Shown here in pieces: positions 38,258-47,529 of a DNA stretch of 64,000 bases. The stretch is taken from assembly GCF_025263565.1 (NCBI RefSeq), contig NZ_CP079865.1:1550001-1614000 (forward strand), read 5' to 3'. The position numbers were made by a program, and so were the translations under genes. The stretch's first letter is position 1. Each line of letters begins with the position of its first letter. This stretch comes from Mycobacterium sp. SMC-8. Its GTDB lineage: Bacteria > Actinomycetota > Actinomycetes > Mycobacteriales > Mycobacteriaceae. The notes beneath the pieces are model-generated. The model made no database searches, was not told the origin of the DNA, and saw nothing but the letters and a program-made list of their open reading frames with translations.

Positions 38258-40038
38258 TCCGCAACCGACAGCAGTTGTGCACGATCGCCGACGATGTATT
38301 CGCCACCGCGCTGGAGGTGATCGTGAAATCTGGTGCAGCACAGAGCATCGAAGACTACTACCGCCACACCGCACAGCCGGGCGGCCGCAAGCCCGTAGGG
38401 ATTACCTACACCGTGACCGGGGTGCTCGTCGCGCTGCTTGTGCGATTCATCATCGGGCGCCCGTACAGTCTGCGGGGCACCATGGACACCCTCGGCGAAT
38501 TCAGCGCCAATCAGCTCGCCGCGGTCGGCATGGCAGGACAAGACTGCACCGCAATCAGAACCATGGCAGACACCGAGTACAAACGCTTCCACCGGTTCTG
38601 GAGCTTGCGCATGCAACCCCTGGACCCTGACTCAGATCTGCCCGCCCGGCGGATGACCAACGCCGAATACACCGCCCGCCTCCACGCCCGCAGCCCCGAG
38701 GACCATGCCCGCAGCGCCGCGGCCAATCAACGACTGACCGCAGTGATCAACGATCTGCTCTACGGGTCGATCAGGACCGTTGCCCCACCCGACTGTCACG
38801 GCGACGTCGTTGTCGACGAAACGATCATCAACACCGCGGCACCCGACGGCATGTTGGGCACCCGTCCAGAGCGTTACCGCGGAGCATCCTCGGTAGCGCG
38901 GTACTGGGCCCGCGACAAGCGCGGCCAAATCAAACAACCCGGCATCCCAGGCGAGATCAAATCCAGCGGATTCGGCATCGGAGCCACCTTCGTGTCCCGG
39001 GTCGCGCGCCGCGACGCCTTGCACGCCCAGCCCGCCCTGTTCGTCGGCATGGACGTCCACGCCCCGACCAGCGGCAGCGTCGAGGGCCTAGCGACCGCGT
39101 TGACCCACGCTCGCCGCAACGGTATCGATGGGCGCCGCGGAAGTAGGAGCGGCCGATCCCGGCGACCGCTGCTCGCCGCCGATATGGGTTACAACCCCAA
39201 GAACGGGTTCGCCGAGCTCATGCTCGAACACGGCTTCTCACCGGTGGTGCGCTACCCGAAGCACTGGACCGTCGAATACCCGAGCGCCTCACCGCCGGGC
39301 GCACCCGACGGACTCGAACCCGGACCCCTGCAGTACGCCGGCGCGTTCTACTGTCCCGCAGTGACCAAACGGATCACCGGCCACCGCACTCCCAGCACCG
39401 AAGAACTCCTTGCACAAGACAATTTCGGAACCCACGATCGCCGCCTGCAAGCCATCTATCCCTTCCTGATGGGGCTGCACTCAAGGCCGGTAATGACTGA
39501 CTGCCGATTCGGTCGGCCAGCACTTGGCGCCACACCACCGAAGCGGGTCAAGATCCGGCAAGTCTGCCCGGCAGCACTCGGGACCGTCATGTGCCCGCAC
39601 AAACCCGAATCGATGCACACCGAGGTCACCGGACTGCCGATGGCCGAACCAGACTGGCCTGCCGACGCCATGGCGTGCTGCAGTAACTCCAGTATCACCG
39701 TCTACCTCACCGATGGTCAGCTCAAGATGGCCCAGTGGGACCTCGTCCCCGGCTCCTGGGAGCACACCCTGTACTTCGAAGCCGCCCGAGCACTCACCGA
39801 ACAACGATTCAGCCAGCTCAAGTCTCGCCACGTCGCCGGCCTGGACTCACTGACCACGGGGCCGCGCAGAACGCCGATGATCAAGATCGCCATCGCGTTG
39901 GCCGCCGCAACCGTCAACATCCGCGCCCAACAGAACTACGACCCCAAGATGCGGCGCACCGAAGCCATCGACATCCGGCTGCGCCAACTTGCCGCCGATC
40001 TCGGACACCAACCCACGCCGATGCCCCGACGCAGCTGA
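38254..40038 (+). CDS. DDE-transposase-like protein of the integrase operon
   Basis: 594 aa, ATG overlapping the integrase stop. Three widely spaced acidic motifs fit an RNase H-fold DDE enzyme: CHGDVVVDETIINTA (Asp 188), RPLLAADMGYNPKNGF (Asp near 310) and YFEAARALTEQRFSQLKS (Glu near 515), the last followed by Arg/Lys as in IS4-type transposases. There are two Cys-containing patches (KIRQVCPAALGTVMCPHKPE). No known IS ends are obvious around it, so it may act with the recombinase on the whole element. Family not recognised. Confidence 0.55.
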   Translation: MIRNRQQLCTIADDVFATALEVIVKSGAAQSIEDYYRHTAQPGGRKPVGITYTVTGVLVALLVRFIIGRPYSLRGTMDTLGEFSANQLAAVGMAGQDCTAIRTMADTEYKRFHRFWSLRMQPLDPDSDLPARRMTNAEYTARLHARSPEDHARSAAANQRLTAVINDLLYGSIRTVAPPDCHGDVVVDETIINTAAPDGMLGTRPERYRGASSVARYWARDKRGQIKQPGIPGEIKSSGFGIGATFVSRVARRDALHAQPALFVGMDVHAPTSGSVEGLATALTHARRNGIDGRRGSRSGRSRRPLLAADMGYNPKNGFAELMLEHGFSPVVRYPKHWTVEYPSASPPGAPDGLEPGPLQYAGAFYCPAVTKRITGHRTPSTEELLAQDNFGTHDRRLQAIYPFLMGLHSRPVMTDCRFGRPALGATPPKRVKIRQVCPAALGTVMCPHKPESMHTEVTGLPMAEPDWPADAMACCSNSSITVYLTDGQLKMAQWDLVPGSWEHTLYFEAARALTEQRFSQLKSRHVAGLDSLTTGPRRTPMIKIAIALAAATVNIRAQQNYDPKMRRTEAIDIRLRQLAADLGHQPTPMPRRS

Positions 40039-40056
40039 CAAACCCTTCTCGCAGCT

Positions 40057-40087
40057 AGGCGGGCTGGCTCCTTCGGTCAGCCCGCCT
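40057..40087 (+). terminator. terminator hairpin after the integrase operon
   Basis: AGGCGGGCTG and CAGCCCGCCT make a perfect 10-bp GC-rich stem around an 11-nt loop, 18 bp after the stop codon. There is no U tract, as is common in mycobacteria. Confidence 0.7.
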
Positions 40088-40345
40088 ATTGGTGTGTTCG
40101 AGGCGAACAAGGTTGTGGAGATTTCGGCCGCGATGAGGCAACTTCGGGCAGAACCGGCAACGCGACGTAGGCCCGCGTTCTTCAGCATCCGACAAGCAGC
40201 CGATCACGCCGGGCCCCTAGGGGCTTACCAGCCATAACGACGCCATACGCAGAACGGCCGCTGCGCATCGGAAAGCCTGTGGACAAACCCTCAAAACGCA
40301 GTGGAAGCGGGCACACAAACCCGCGCTGACCAGCGTAACTGAACT

Positions 40346-40415
40346 GCCCACCACGAGCGGTTCTACGAGCTGCAGGCACAAAGGTCACGAACCAGAAATG
40401 GTTCGTGACCTTTGT
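40346..40415 (+). repeat. right attachment-type repeat (attR)
   Basis: Same 70 bp as 5177-5246 with four mismatches, starting at the GCCCACCA of the tRNA 3' end. The rest of the tRNA is absent, so this is not a second tRNA gene. It marks the right end of the first element. Confidence 0.85.
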
Positions 40416-40421
40416 GTTTTT
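40380..40421 (+). terminator. second copy of the tRNA-Leu terminator
   Basis: AAAGGTCACGAACC...GGTTCGTGACCTTT followed by GTGTTTTT. Relative to the left copy, the T.G pair in the stem has become A-T, so the hairpin is kept despite sequence divergence. Confidence 0.75.
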
Positions 40422-40525
40422 GACTACTTTGCCCGGTTGCCGGGAGATCGACGGTCGAAGGGGATGTGCTCGCTTAAGTCCCCCAGTGGCTCCGTATTCC
40501 CGACGGCCGTCGGTGCCGATGTGCC

Positions 40526-40846
40526 TCAACGCGCCTTGCGAGGGCCTGGCTTGTGAGACACGAGTTGGATTACGCCGGCCCCAGAGTCATCGCGATCCAA
40601 CAACACATCGCCGACCTTCGAGGTGCGGTACTGCCGCAACATGCGGCCGAGCTCCTCACCCGACAGTTCGGCAGTCGCGAGAAGTGCGGCAATCAGTTCC
40701 TTGCGATTGGTCCTCTCACCGGCCTCCGTGGCCCGCGCAAGTAGTGCGTCAATCCGCTGACCGACAGCCAGCGGCAACCGCAGTCCAACCTGCTTATCGC
40801 GACTGCGGATCACGGCTTCGTAAGGGTCGACTGGAATGTCGTCCAT
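40526..40846 (-). CDS. RHH-like hypothetical protein
   Basis: 106 aa from ATG 40846 (MDDIPVDPYEAVIRSRD...). KQVGLRLPLAVGQRIDALLA, then GERTNRKELIAALLATAEL, suits a ribbon-helix-helix or small HTH DNA-binding protein. It sits just outside the right repeat. Confidence 0.5.
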   Translation of the reverse strand: MDDIPVDPYEAVIRSRDKQVGLRLPLAVGQRIDALLARATEAGERTNRKELIAALLATAELSGEELGRMLRQYRTSKVGDVLLDRDDSGAGVIQLVSHKPGPRKAR

Positions 40847-40918
40847 TTTCTGTCCTACCGCGGCGCTGCTGGGAGCCACGAAATTCGACACCGCATCACC
40901 TAGGGCCAGGCCAGAGGT

Positions 40919-42886
40919 TCACGGAGTGAGGGTGAACAGGTTGGTCAAGTTTCCGCCGCTCTTGAGGTTGGCGATCCGCTGTCGGTGCTCGTCGGCGCGA
41001 CTGGTGGCGTAAGCCTCGGGTGGTCGTCCGGTGACGCGGGCCCAGATCGAGGTGTTCAGCGCGTCTTGCGCCAAGACCGCGGCCAAGTCGGTGATGGTTG
41101 CGCATGCCTCTTCCGAGAGGGTGCCACCATGAATCGCGGCGTTGCGGGATCGGGTGAGACGCTTGACTCTTGCATCGACGCGGCGACGCTCCTCGTCAAA
41201 CGCGGTGCTGATCGTCGCGGGCGAGGTCAGGATGTCGTCGCTCTCGGCGAGGCGGCGCGCCAGCCAGTGATCGGCATAGATCCCTCGGAGGGTTGCGACG
41301 TGGGCAATGGTCCTGGGGCTGTCGATGCGGGTGCCCCATCCCCCGTCAACAAGGATGTCAGCCTCGATCACAGCGAGTTCCGGTGGAGTTGACGCACCCG
41401 GGGTGCGGTCGGGGCGGTACTGCTGCACCGCTGCGAAGACGTCGAATACCACTCGCCGGGCGAACACTGTGAGGGTGTATCCGTCGGTCAAATACTGATC
41501 GATGAAGGTGTACCACCGCAGGCCGCCGGTCGGTGCGATCCAGGTGTTGCAGTGCTCGATGGCCCGGACCGCCGCCATCACCGTGCCTTCTGCGTCGGTG
41601 CGCGGCGTGTTCTTGAGTGCCGCTGACAGACGCAACGCGGGCTGCACCGCGTCAGCGATGTCGGCGGTGATGAGATGCCCGTTGGCGGTGAAATTAGCCA
41701 AATCCTGGACGAAATGGTCATTCTGGTAGAAGTCAGGCTCGGGTAGCGGGGACTTCAATCCCCATCGAGGGATCGACGGCGCCCACGGAGAGCCGTCGAA
41801 GAAGAGATGGCCACCGAGGACCTCCCACATGCCATCCGTATGGCCCACCACCGCCAGCACCGCGTCAAGGTGCGTCCTCGCCGCCGCCACTGCACGGTGG
41901 TGTTCGACGTCGCGAACCTCGACGCGGGCATAGACTAGTGCCGGAAGGTATTCGAATCCGGTGGTGTCGTCGACCTTGTCCGACAGTTGAAGGTCGCGGA
42001 TTTCCTCGGTGAGCAATTCGTCGGGGACGACGCCCTCCAGCACCTCGTGCGCCCGGTCTTGCTGGATCAACAAGGTGGCGAGGCTCTGAGCTTCGTAAAA
42101 GGTGATACCTCCATGCGTCACGTACGGATCGCTGCCCAGGAAATACCCCGGGCTGAGGCGAAACCAGACCACGTACTGACCTGTCGGCGGACGCTTGAGG
42201 ATGCAGCGCTCGGCAAGGTTAGCCAATTCACTGTCGGTGAGGTTGGCCCGAGCCTGGGGGTCGTCGAGGCGGGGGTCGACGGGATCGCCGACCATTGCTT
42301 GAGCCTGCTGCACGCTGCTGGCGTAGCCCATGAGCACCTGAACGGCAGTCGGGAGGGGGCTGAAATAGGCGCGATCCTGTCGACGGTATTCGCTGAGGCC
42401 CACCACGGTGTCGCGTAGGTACGCGATTCGCTCGCTGGGGTACAGAACATGGTTGGTGTCCTGGCAGCCGGCCACCAAGTCGCGCCACGCGGCCACGAGC
42501 GCGTCGTCGCGATCCAGCAACGCCGCAAGCGCGGCGGCCTGCCTGGCGACGGCGGGTCGTTGGGTGTCGTCAATTCGCGGCCGGGCTGCGCCCGCCCGCG
42601 GCACCAGGAGACCGTTGGTGATGACTTGATGAACGCTTCGCGCCGCTGTGTCGACCAAGGCGAGAAGTTCGGGGCCGATCCACTGCAGGCTGTCGGCCAA
42701 GTCGGTGGCCATCGAGGTCCAGCTGTCAATGTATACGCCGTCGTGTGGGCGGGGGTCAGCACCCGCGGCCGTGATCTCCAGCGTGATTGCGGTCAGCGGC
42801 ATGTAGCCGGCACGGCAGGTGACCGGCTCCTTCCGACTGATGTACTCGCGCAGTTCCTCAAGCCACCGCGAGTGCTGTTCGAACAA
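40919..42886 (-). CDS. large protein with C-terminal HEPN-like domain
   Basis: 655 aa from TTG 42886, chosen because GAGGAGGG lies about 10 bp upstream. I do not recognise the first 550 residues. Near residues 575-620 RLTRSRNAAIHGG and the following helix (EACATITDLAAVLAQDAL) match the R-x4-6-H motif of HEPN RNases and Apea-like HEPN domains of defence and toxin proteins. The neighbours are CBASS and other accessory genes. RNA cleavage in phage defence is plausible, but it rests on the motif alone. Confidence 0.55.
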   Translation of the reverse strand: MFEQHSRWLEELREYISRKEPVTCRAGYMPLTAITLEITAAGADPRPHDGVYIDSWTSMATDLADSLQWIGPELLALVDTAARSVHQVITNGLLVPRAGAARPRIDDTQRPAVARQAAALAALLDRDDALVAAWRDLVAGCQDTNHVLYPSERIAYLRDTVVGLSEYRRQDRAYFSPLPTAVQVLMGYASSVQQAQAMVGDPVDPRLDDPQARANLTDSELANLAERCILKRPPTGQYVVWFRLSPGYFLGSDPYVTHGGITFYEAQSLATLLIQQDRAHEVLEGVVPDELLTEEIRDLQLSDKVDDTTGFEYLPALVYARVEVRDVEHHRAVAAARTHLDAVLAVVGHTDGMWEVLGGHLFFDGSPWAPSIPRWGLKSPLPEPDFYQNDHFVQDLANFTANGHLITADIADAVQPALRLSAALKNTPRTDAEGTVMAAVRAIEHCNTWIAPTGGLRWYTFIDQYLTDGYTLTVFARRVVFDVFAAVQQYRPDRTPGASTPPELAVIEADILVDGGWGTRIDSPRTIAHVATLRGIYADHWLARRLAESDDILTSPATISTAFDEERRRVDARVKRLTRSRNAAIHGGTLSEEACATITDLAAVLAQDALNTSIWARVTGRPPEAYATSRADEHRQRIANLKSGGNLTNLFTLTP

Positions 42887-43288
42887 AGCCTCTGCCCTCC
42901 TCGGTTACACACAGCGAACCGCAACGACACCGTTGACTGTACTGCGCACTCCCCGCGCCCTAGACCCATCCAGGCGCGATGCCAACAGCTCGGTTAAGAG
43001 GGACTGCGATCCGTCGAGCCCCGTCTTGTAGCCGGTTGTCAGCCGCGACGGCAGGGATCCACGACCCGTTAGGGCCAGAGGGGTCTGCGCGTTACCAGAG
43101 TAGGCATGGGTAACCGCCGGAGCCGGGGCCCAGCGGACGTCATGCTCCTCCGCGTCCGCGCGAGTACAGCCGATCCACATTTGGATGAGACTGGCAGCAT
43201 GATGACTGGCGCCGACATACGACGTACCCGCGTGCCGATTGGCAGACCACGACCGCCGACGAATCCGTCGTAGATAGGAGCCCACCTA
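42887..43288. other. divergent intergenic region
   Basis: Lies between the TTG start of the HEPN-like gene and the ATG start at 43289, so it should hold both promoters. A minus-strand frame (42905-43285) is open but has no family resemblance. Confidence 0.4.
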
Positions 43289-44235
43289 ATGGGCAGAGGA
43301 CAGAAACCGAACAGTGCCGCCGCCGCTCGACTCAACGAACTGGCCGACGTGGCCGAGCAGTGCCGAAGCTCCTTCTTAGCAACAGCTGATGAATCACTCT
43401 GGCAGCCGCGCGAGGGATCGCCAGCTGCGAGAGCGAAAATCATTCTGTCGCAACGTGATCCGGCAGTCTCCAGCGCCGACATGTCGGCTGGCTTCGACTT
43501 AGTCTCCGAGGTGGTTGTCACGTACCTCGAGATTGCCGCTGCCCATCTGGGCGGCCTAGCGGCACTCTATCGGGCCGAGGAGTTGATCTCCCGCCACTGC
43601 CGGTCGCGCGTTCTGTCGTCGAGCACAGTTCTCGTGTGTTGTGGGTTCTGGGTGATTCGCCGATTCGCTATGTCGACATCCTCGCCCGGGCCTACCTGGA
43701 GACTTTCGCTAGCGCTGAAGCCACCAAGGCGGCGGCCAGCCGGTTAGGTTCCAAACAGGATGAAAATTACCTCGCGGCGAAGTGGCGATGGACAGAGGTT
43801 CGTAGACGGGCGATTGCTACCTTCCCGGAAGCCACCGCAGAGGATCTGAGCGAGAGCGCACCCGGTCGTACGTTGGCAGGTCAGCGTTTTCTAGGACCAG
43901 AGGCGGGTGTCGAGTGGATGTTCGGGTTGCTGGCTCGGTCGGCGGGCAGTTCCTTGAGCGGGAGCCAGGCGCGCGGCGTTTACGGTCTGTTGTCAAGTGG
44001 CACGCATCCCTCCCTGGATCTTGCCCGCCAGTTCCGGGATCCGGTCAACCGCGGTGACCACGTCGAGTTCACCTTGCGCGTGAACAGCACACACCTTCAA
44101 CGACTGCTCACCACCGCAGTCGCGACGTTCTACAACGCGCTGTCATACGTCATCGACTTTTACGGCGCCGATCACACTCCCCACGACCGGCTGACGGCCA
44201 CAATCGAGAAAACCTTGCCTGGAACCCTCACTTGA
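43289..44235 (+). pseudogene. hypothetical protein, frameshifted near 43585
   Basis: ATG 43289 with AGGAG 8 bp upstream starts MGRGQKPNSAAAARLNELAD and runs to ...YRAEEL. The frame then must shift to read LPPLPVARSVVEHSSRVLWV and continue LGDSPIRYVDILARAYLETF to the stop at 44235. The joined product is about 315 aa, helical, and similar in style to actinobacterial phage- and island-borne proteins with an (A/S)R(S/T)VVEH motif, but the function is unknown. A single-base indel, real or a sequencing error, explains the break. Confidence 0.6.
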
Positions 44236-44302
44236 ACTCGCAGACCAGTGCTCTCGGCGGACCGCCGCATCGGCCGCATTCCGGACCGCAGCGCGGAGCG
44301 CT

Positions 44303-46069
44303 TTAGACGAGGACGTCGCTGATCGGTCCCCCGGCGGTGCCGGGTTCCAAAACGATGACCGGTGTGTAGGTCGGCCCGGCGGCGCCCTCGCTGTCCCATT
44401 CGTAGATGACGGTGCGCAACGTGTTGAGGTAGCGACCAGTGAGCGCAGCCATGGTGTACGGGCCGTGGAAGGCCAGGTGCACTTCGGCGCGTCCGCTGCT
44501 CGCCGCGAGCCCCTTGATAGCGCGCGCGACGGATGCACTCAGACGGCCGCCTTCGCGAGCGTCGATTCTGCTGTTCGGCTCGGTCGCCACGATGGCGGCG
44601 GCGGTGAACCCGTCGGTTGACTCGCGGATGAGCCGCGCGAAAGCGGTGCGGTCGGCCTCGGGAGTCAGACTGACAAACACCGCGATTCGCTCACGCCCAG
44701 CCGTGGATGACCTCTCCGGGTCGACGGGTTCGATGTGGACGTCGTTGTTGGAGAGTCTGTCGCCGGCCAAGGAGGTCCACACCTGGTCCTGGACGTCGAG
44801 GACCTCAAGGACCCCCAATCTCGTCTCAGGCAGTGCGGCGCCCAGGGCTAGGGCTACCGATAGGTGTGCGCCGCCGGCGATTCGTACGGTTCTGGCGCCA
44901 GTGGCGTATACCGCGTCGCTGATTAGCGGCAGTGTGGTCTGAAGGAGCCGGAGCCCGCGTGGAGAGGGAAGGCGCCCGCTGGTGGTGGCGCTGAGGCGGA
45001 TGTGCAAATCGTCCTCGCCGGCATCGATAGCGGACGGTGTTGGCCTGCTTTGCACGCGAATCGTGAAAGGCCGTTGTTGTTGGCGGAGCATGGATGTCCG
45101 TTGTTCGACGCGGTGCATCAGGAGGTCGCGCGCGATCTCGACCTCGCCAGCGGGGTCGAGCATGTTGGTTTGCTTCTTGTCGGCCAGGGTGCGGGCGGGC
45201 GCCGTTTGCAGTAGCCGGTCGGGGGCCTGAAAGTCGCACCGCGACTTGTCGGGCTGTCGGGCAACGTGATTGGCAATGCACAGACTGAACCCTGGATCTG
45301 CGTCGAGTTGCAGCAGGCGCGGTAGTTCGCGTTCGCGGACGATCTCGCTATGCACGATGTCTGGAGTCACGACAAGCACCGCTGCCGACAGGCCCTGGGT
45401 GAGGGCCTGCTCTAGCCGATCGGTTGTGGTGCCCGCGCGTAGGTCGCTGCGGTCGCGCCACACGACCAACCCCGCCGCCCTGAGTAGGCCCTCAAGCGAT
45501 TCAGCGGCTGCAGTTCCGTCGGACTGCCGGTAAGAAACAAACACTGGTCCGTCACCGCGGACCGCACCGTTTGGTAGCGGGCCAAGAGGCGGAAATCTGC
45601 TCTGTGGCAACAACACTGTGGCCGCATGGGTCGAGACACGTCCGAGCCGGCCGCGCGCGGCGACGATGCCGGAAAACGCCTGGGAGCTTGACGGGATGTG
45701 AACAAGCAGAGCAATGGCGGCGTCGCTGGACTTAGCGGTGGCGCGAATTGCGTGGACGTCGGTCGGACTGGGCCCGCTGGAGGCTGGGTGGCTATGCCAT
45801 TCGCCGATGTATCCGATCGGATCGTCGTCGGCGCGACCTTCGCGAAAGGCACCCAGTAGCTCGTTGGCCTTCACGTCGTCGCGCACATAGCGGTTCACGG
45901 ACGGGAGTTTCCCATCCACGACCAGGGCATGGGTGACGATGATGTCGGCGTCCTCGCGATAGCCGAGCAGCACGCCTCCGGTCTCGAGTGGCAGGTGCTT
46001 AGCGGTTTCGGAGGTGATCAATGTGTGCGCCGCGTTCTGGAGGTGAATTCGCGCCGGGGTGCGCCTCAC
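44303..46069 (-). CDS. CBASS effector: JAB protease-TIR-SAVED triple fusion
   Basis: 588 aa from GTG 46069, which overlaps the Cap2-like stop (GTGA). Residues 1-150 are a JAB/JAMM domain: Glu 29 (LETGGVLLGY), and EWHSHP plus SPTD giving His 92, His 94 and Asp 104. Residues 174-300 are a TIR domain: GPVFVSYRQSDG, LRAAGLVVWRDRSDLRAG and the Glu-rich SEIVRERELPRLL expected to hold the NADase glutamate. From about 385 to the end is a SAVED domain (IRLSATTSGRLP, VRIAGGAHLSVALALGAALP, AEVHLAFHGPYTMAALTG). In known type II CBASS the JAB protease (Cap3) is separate, and TIR-SAVED binds cyclic trinucleotides to degrade NAD+. Here both are one chain. Confidence 0.88.
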   Translation of the reverse strand: MRRTPARIHLQNAAHTLITSETAKHLPLETGGVLLGYREDADIIVTHALVVDGKLPSVNRYVRDDVKANELLGAFREGRADDDPIGYIGEWHSHPASSGPSPTDVHAIRATAKSSDAAIALLVHIPSSSQAFSGIVAARGRLGRVSTHAATVLLPQSRFPPLGPLPNGAVRGDGPVFVSYRQSDGTAAAESLEGLLRAAGLVVWRDRSDLRAGTTTDRLEQALTQGLSAAVLVVTPDIVHSEIVRERELPRLLQLDADPGFSLCIANHVARQPDKSRCDFQAPDRLLQTAPARTLADKKQTNMLDPAGEVEIARDLLMHRVEQRTSMLRQQQRPFTIRVQSRPTPSAIDAGEDDLHIRLSATTSGRLPSPRGLRLLQTTLPLISDAVYATGARTVRIAGGAHLSVALALGAALPETRLGVLEVLDVQDQVWTSLAGDRLSNNDVHIEPVDPERSSTAGRERIAVFVSLTPEADRTAFARLIRESTDGFTAAAIVATEPNSRIDAREGGRLSASVARAIKGLAASSGRAEVHLAFHGPYTMAALTGRYLNTLRTVIYEWDSEGAAGPTYTPVIVLEPGTAGGPISDVLV

Positions 46070-47529
46070 TGCTGCGTCCTCTCGTCGAGTGTGTAGTGAT
46101 GGACTTCTCCTGACGGGTGCAGCGGCCTGTCGACGAGCAAGCCGACGGCGTGCCGGACTGTCGCTGCGGCAGCTTCGATTACCGCATGAGGTGGTGTCGG
46201 CGAGATGGGGCTGCCGCATCCAGATTCGAATAGAGGTTGATGCGCGCTGGCGTCGCCGGTATCTGAGGGTGGTAACGGGTCGGCGCCGCCGAGAGCAGGC
46301 AGCACATCGATGCGGTATGTCGCGCCGTCGTTCTGCAGTGCCGCCGAGAGGATATGCGTGTTGAATGCCTCTGCGGTGAGGTGTAGCAGCGCTGTGGTGG
46401 CGAAATCCGCGGTGGCGTTGATTACGAGACTGTGGCCTTGCACAAGCTTTACGGCGGAGTCGCCAGAGGCCAGTGCGTTATTGATAACCGCGATGTCACC
46501 GCCTTGCAGTTGGCCGCGGGCGGCGATGTGGCGTCTGACCGCTTCGACCTTCGGCAGTCCCACTGTGTCGGGGCCGACGAGGTGACGGACGAGGTTTCCC
46601 GGCTCGACGATGTCGTGGTCAACGAGGGTGAGGTGGCGCACGCCCGAACGGGCCATCATGTCTGCGACAAACGACCCCAAGGCGCCTACGCCGACGACCG
46701 CGACATGATGTCGGCGGAGTTCGGGGGCTAGCAGGCCGGCCCTTGCGGAGCGGGCAGCGTCGGTGTCGGCCGCGGAACGCAGGCGCCTGGCGGCGATGCC
46801 GCCGTCTGTTGCGGGCCACACCTCCAGCGCGATGATGCCCTGGTGGGGGCCGCGTCGATACGTCAGCATCACCACGGTGACTTCGCGGCGCCGAATTCGT
46901 CTGTCTAGGTTGATGTTCGGGTCGATCCGCTCAGCGATGTCCGCCCATGTTCTCGGCGGCACTTCGACGTCTCCGATGTTCGCGACGTAGCCGAAACGGT
47001 GCTTACTGCCTTGTGCAGGCTTCGACGGTGCTGTCCCTCGCCCGATGTGCATGGTGTTGTTCCTCGCCGGGCGGAAGCGAATGAATCCGTCGCTGTATGG
47101 CGCGAGGTCGTTGTAGAGGTAGAGGCGGGTGTCGTCGGACTGGTGGAAGTACCTGTCGAGGTCGAGGTCGGGGCGGTCTTCGTGCCAGCCGGCGTGGGCT
47201 TGGTCGAACCATTCATGGACTTGGTCCAGGAACGCGGTCACTTCGGTCCACCACAGTCCAGCGTGGTCGTCCTCGGCCACCAGACACAGCGCTCCGCTCA
47301 CCTCGCGATGCCAGGACCAGGGCACTGCATCATGATCGACAGGCATCACTGAGGGCGGGTGAAATGGGAATCGGTCCGGCAGCGTGATGAGAACGTCGGT
47401 GGCGCCGTTGTCGTGCGCGATGGCGCCTCGCCATCCTGCTTGTGTTTCGAGGAAGCCGCGCCGTATGAGCCCTTCCTCGAAGTGTTGTCGGGTGTAAGCG
47501 ACGTAGTCGTCGTATCTGGCGAGGCTCAC
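46066..47529 (-). CDS. cap2: Cap2-like E2-E1 fusion of CBASS
   Basis: 487 aa from GTG 47529, overlapping the CD-NTase stop. The N-terminus is an E2-like fold with FPFHPPSVMP and VSGALCLVAEDD (candidate catalytic Cys 82). Residues from about 275 are a ThiF/E1 adenylation domain: VAVVGVGALGSFVADMMARS (nucleotide loop), TLVDHDIVEPGNLVRH (Asp 304) and ESGCGSPISP with a candidate E1 cysteine. Known Cap2 enzymes conjugate the C-terminus of the CD-NTase to targets and so prime cyclic nucleotide synthesis. The CD-NTase here ends ...GPRTFG, a glycine C-terminus as required. Confidence 0.9.
   Translation of the reverse strand: MSLARYDDYVAYTRQHFEEGLIRRGFLETQAGWRGAIAHDNGATDVLITLPDRFPFHPPSVMPVDHDAVPWSWHREVSGALCLVAEDDHAGLWWTEVTAFLDQVHEWFDQAHAGWHEDRPDLDLDRYFHQSDDTRLYLYNDLAPYSDGFIRFRPARNNTMHIGRGTAPSKPAQGSKHRFGYVANIGDVEVPPRTWADIAERIDPNINLDRRIRRREVTVVMLTYRRGPHQGIIALEVWPATDGGIAARRLRSAADTDAARSARAGLLAPELRRHHVAVVGVGALGSFVADMMARSGVRHLTLVDHDIVEPGNLVRHLVGPDTVGLPKVEAVRRHIAARGQLQGGDIAVINNALASGDSAVKLVQGHSLVINATADFATTALLHLTAEAFNTHILSAALQNDGATYRIDVLPALGGADPLPPSDTGDASAHQPLFESGCGSPISPTPPHAVIEAAAATVRHAVGLLVDRPLHPSGEVHHYTLDERTQQ

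Noticed and set aside
40346..40356. Possible second tRNA-Leu gene at the right repeat
   Set aside because: Only the last bases of the acceptor stem and CCA are present; the rest of the tRNA is missing.
42905..43285. Open minus-strand frame of 126 codons in the divergent intergenic region
   Set aside because: No ribosome site, no family resemblance, and it would fill the promoter region of two divergent genes; left as an uncertain stretch.
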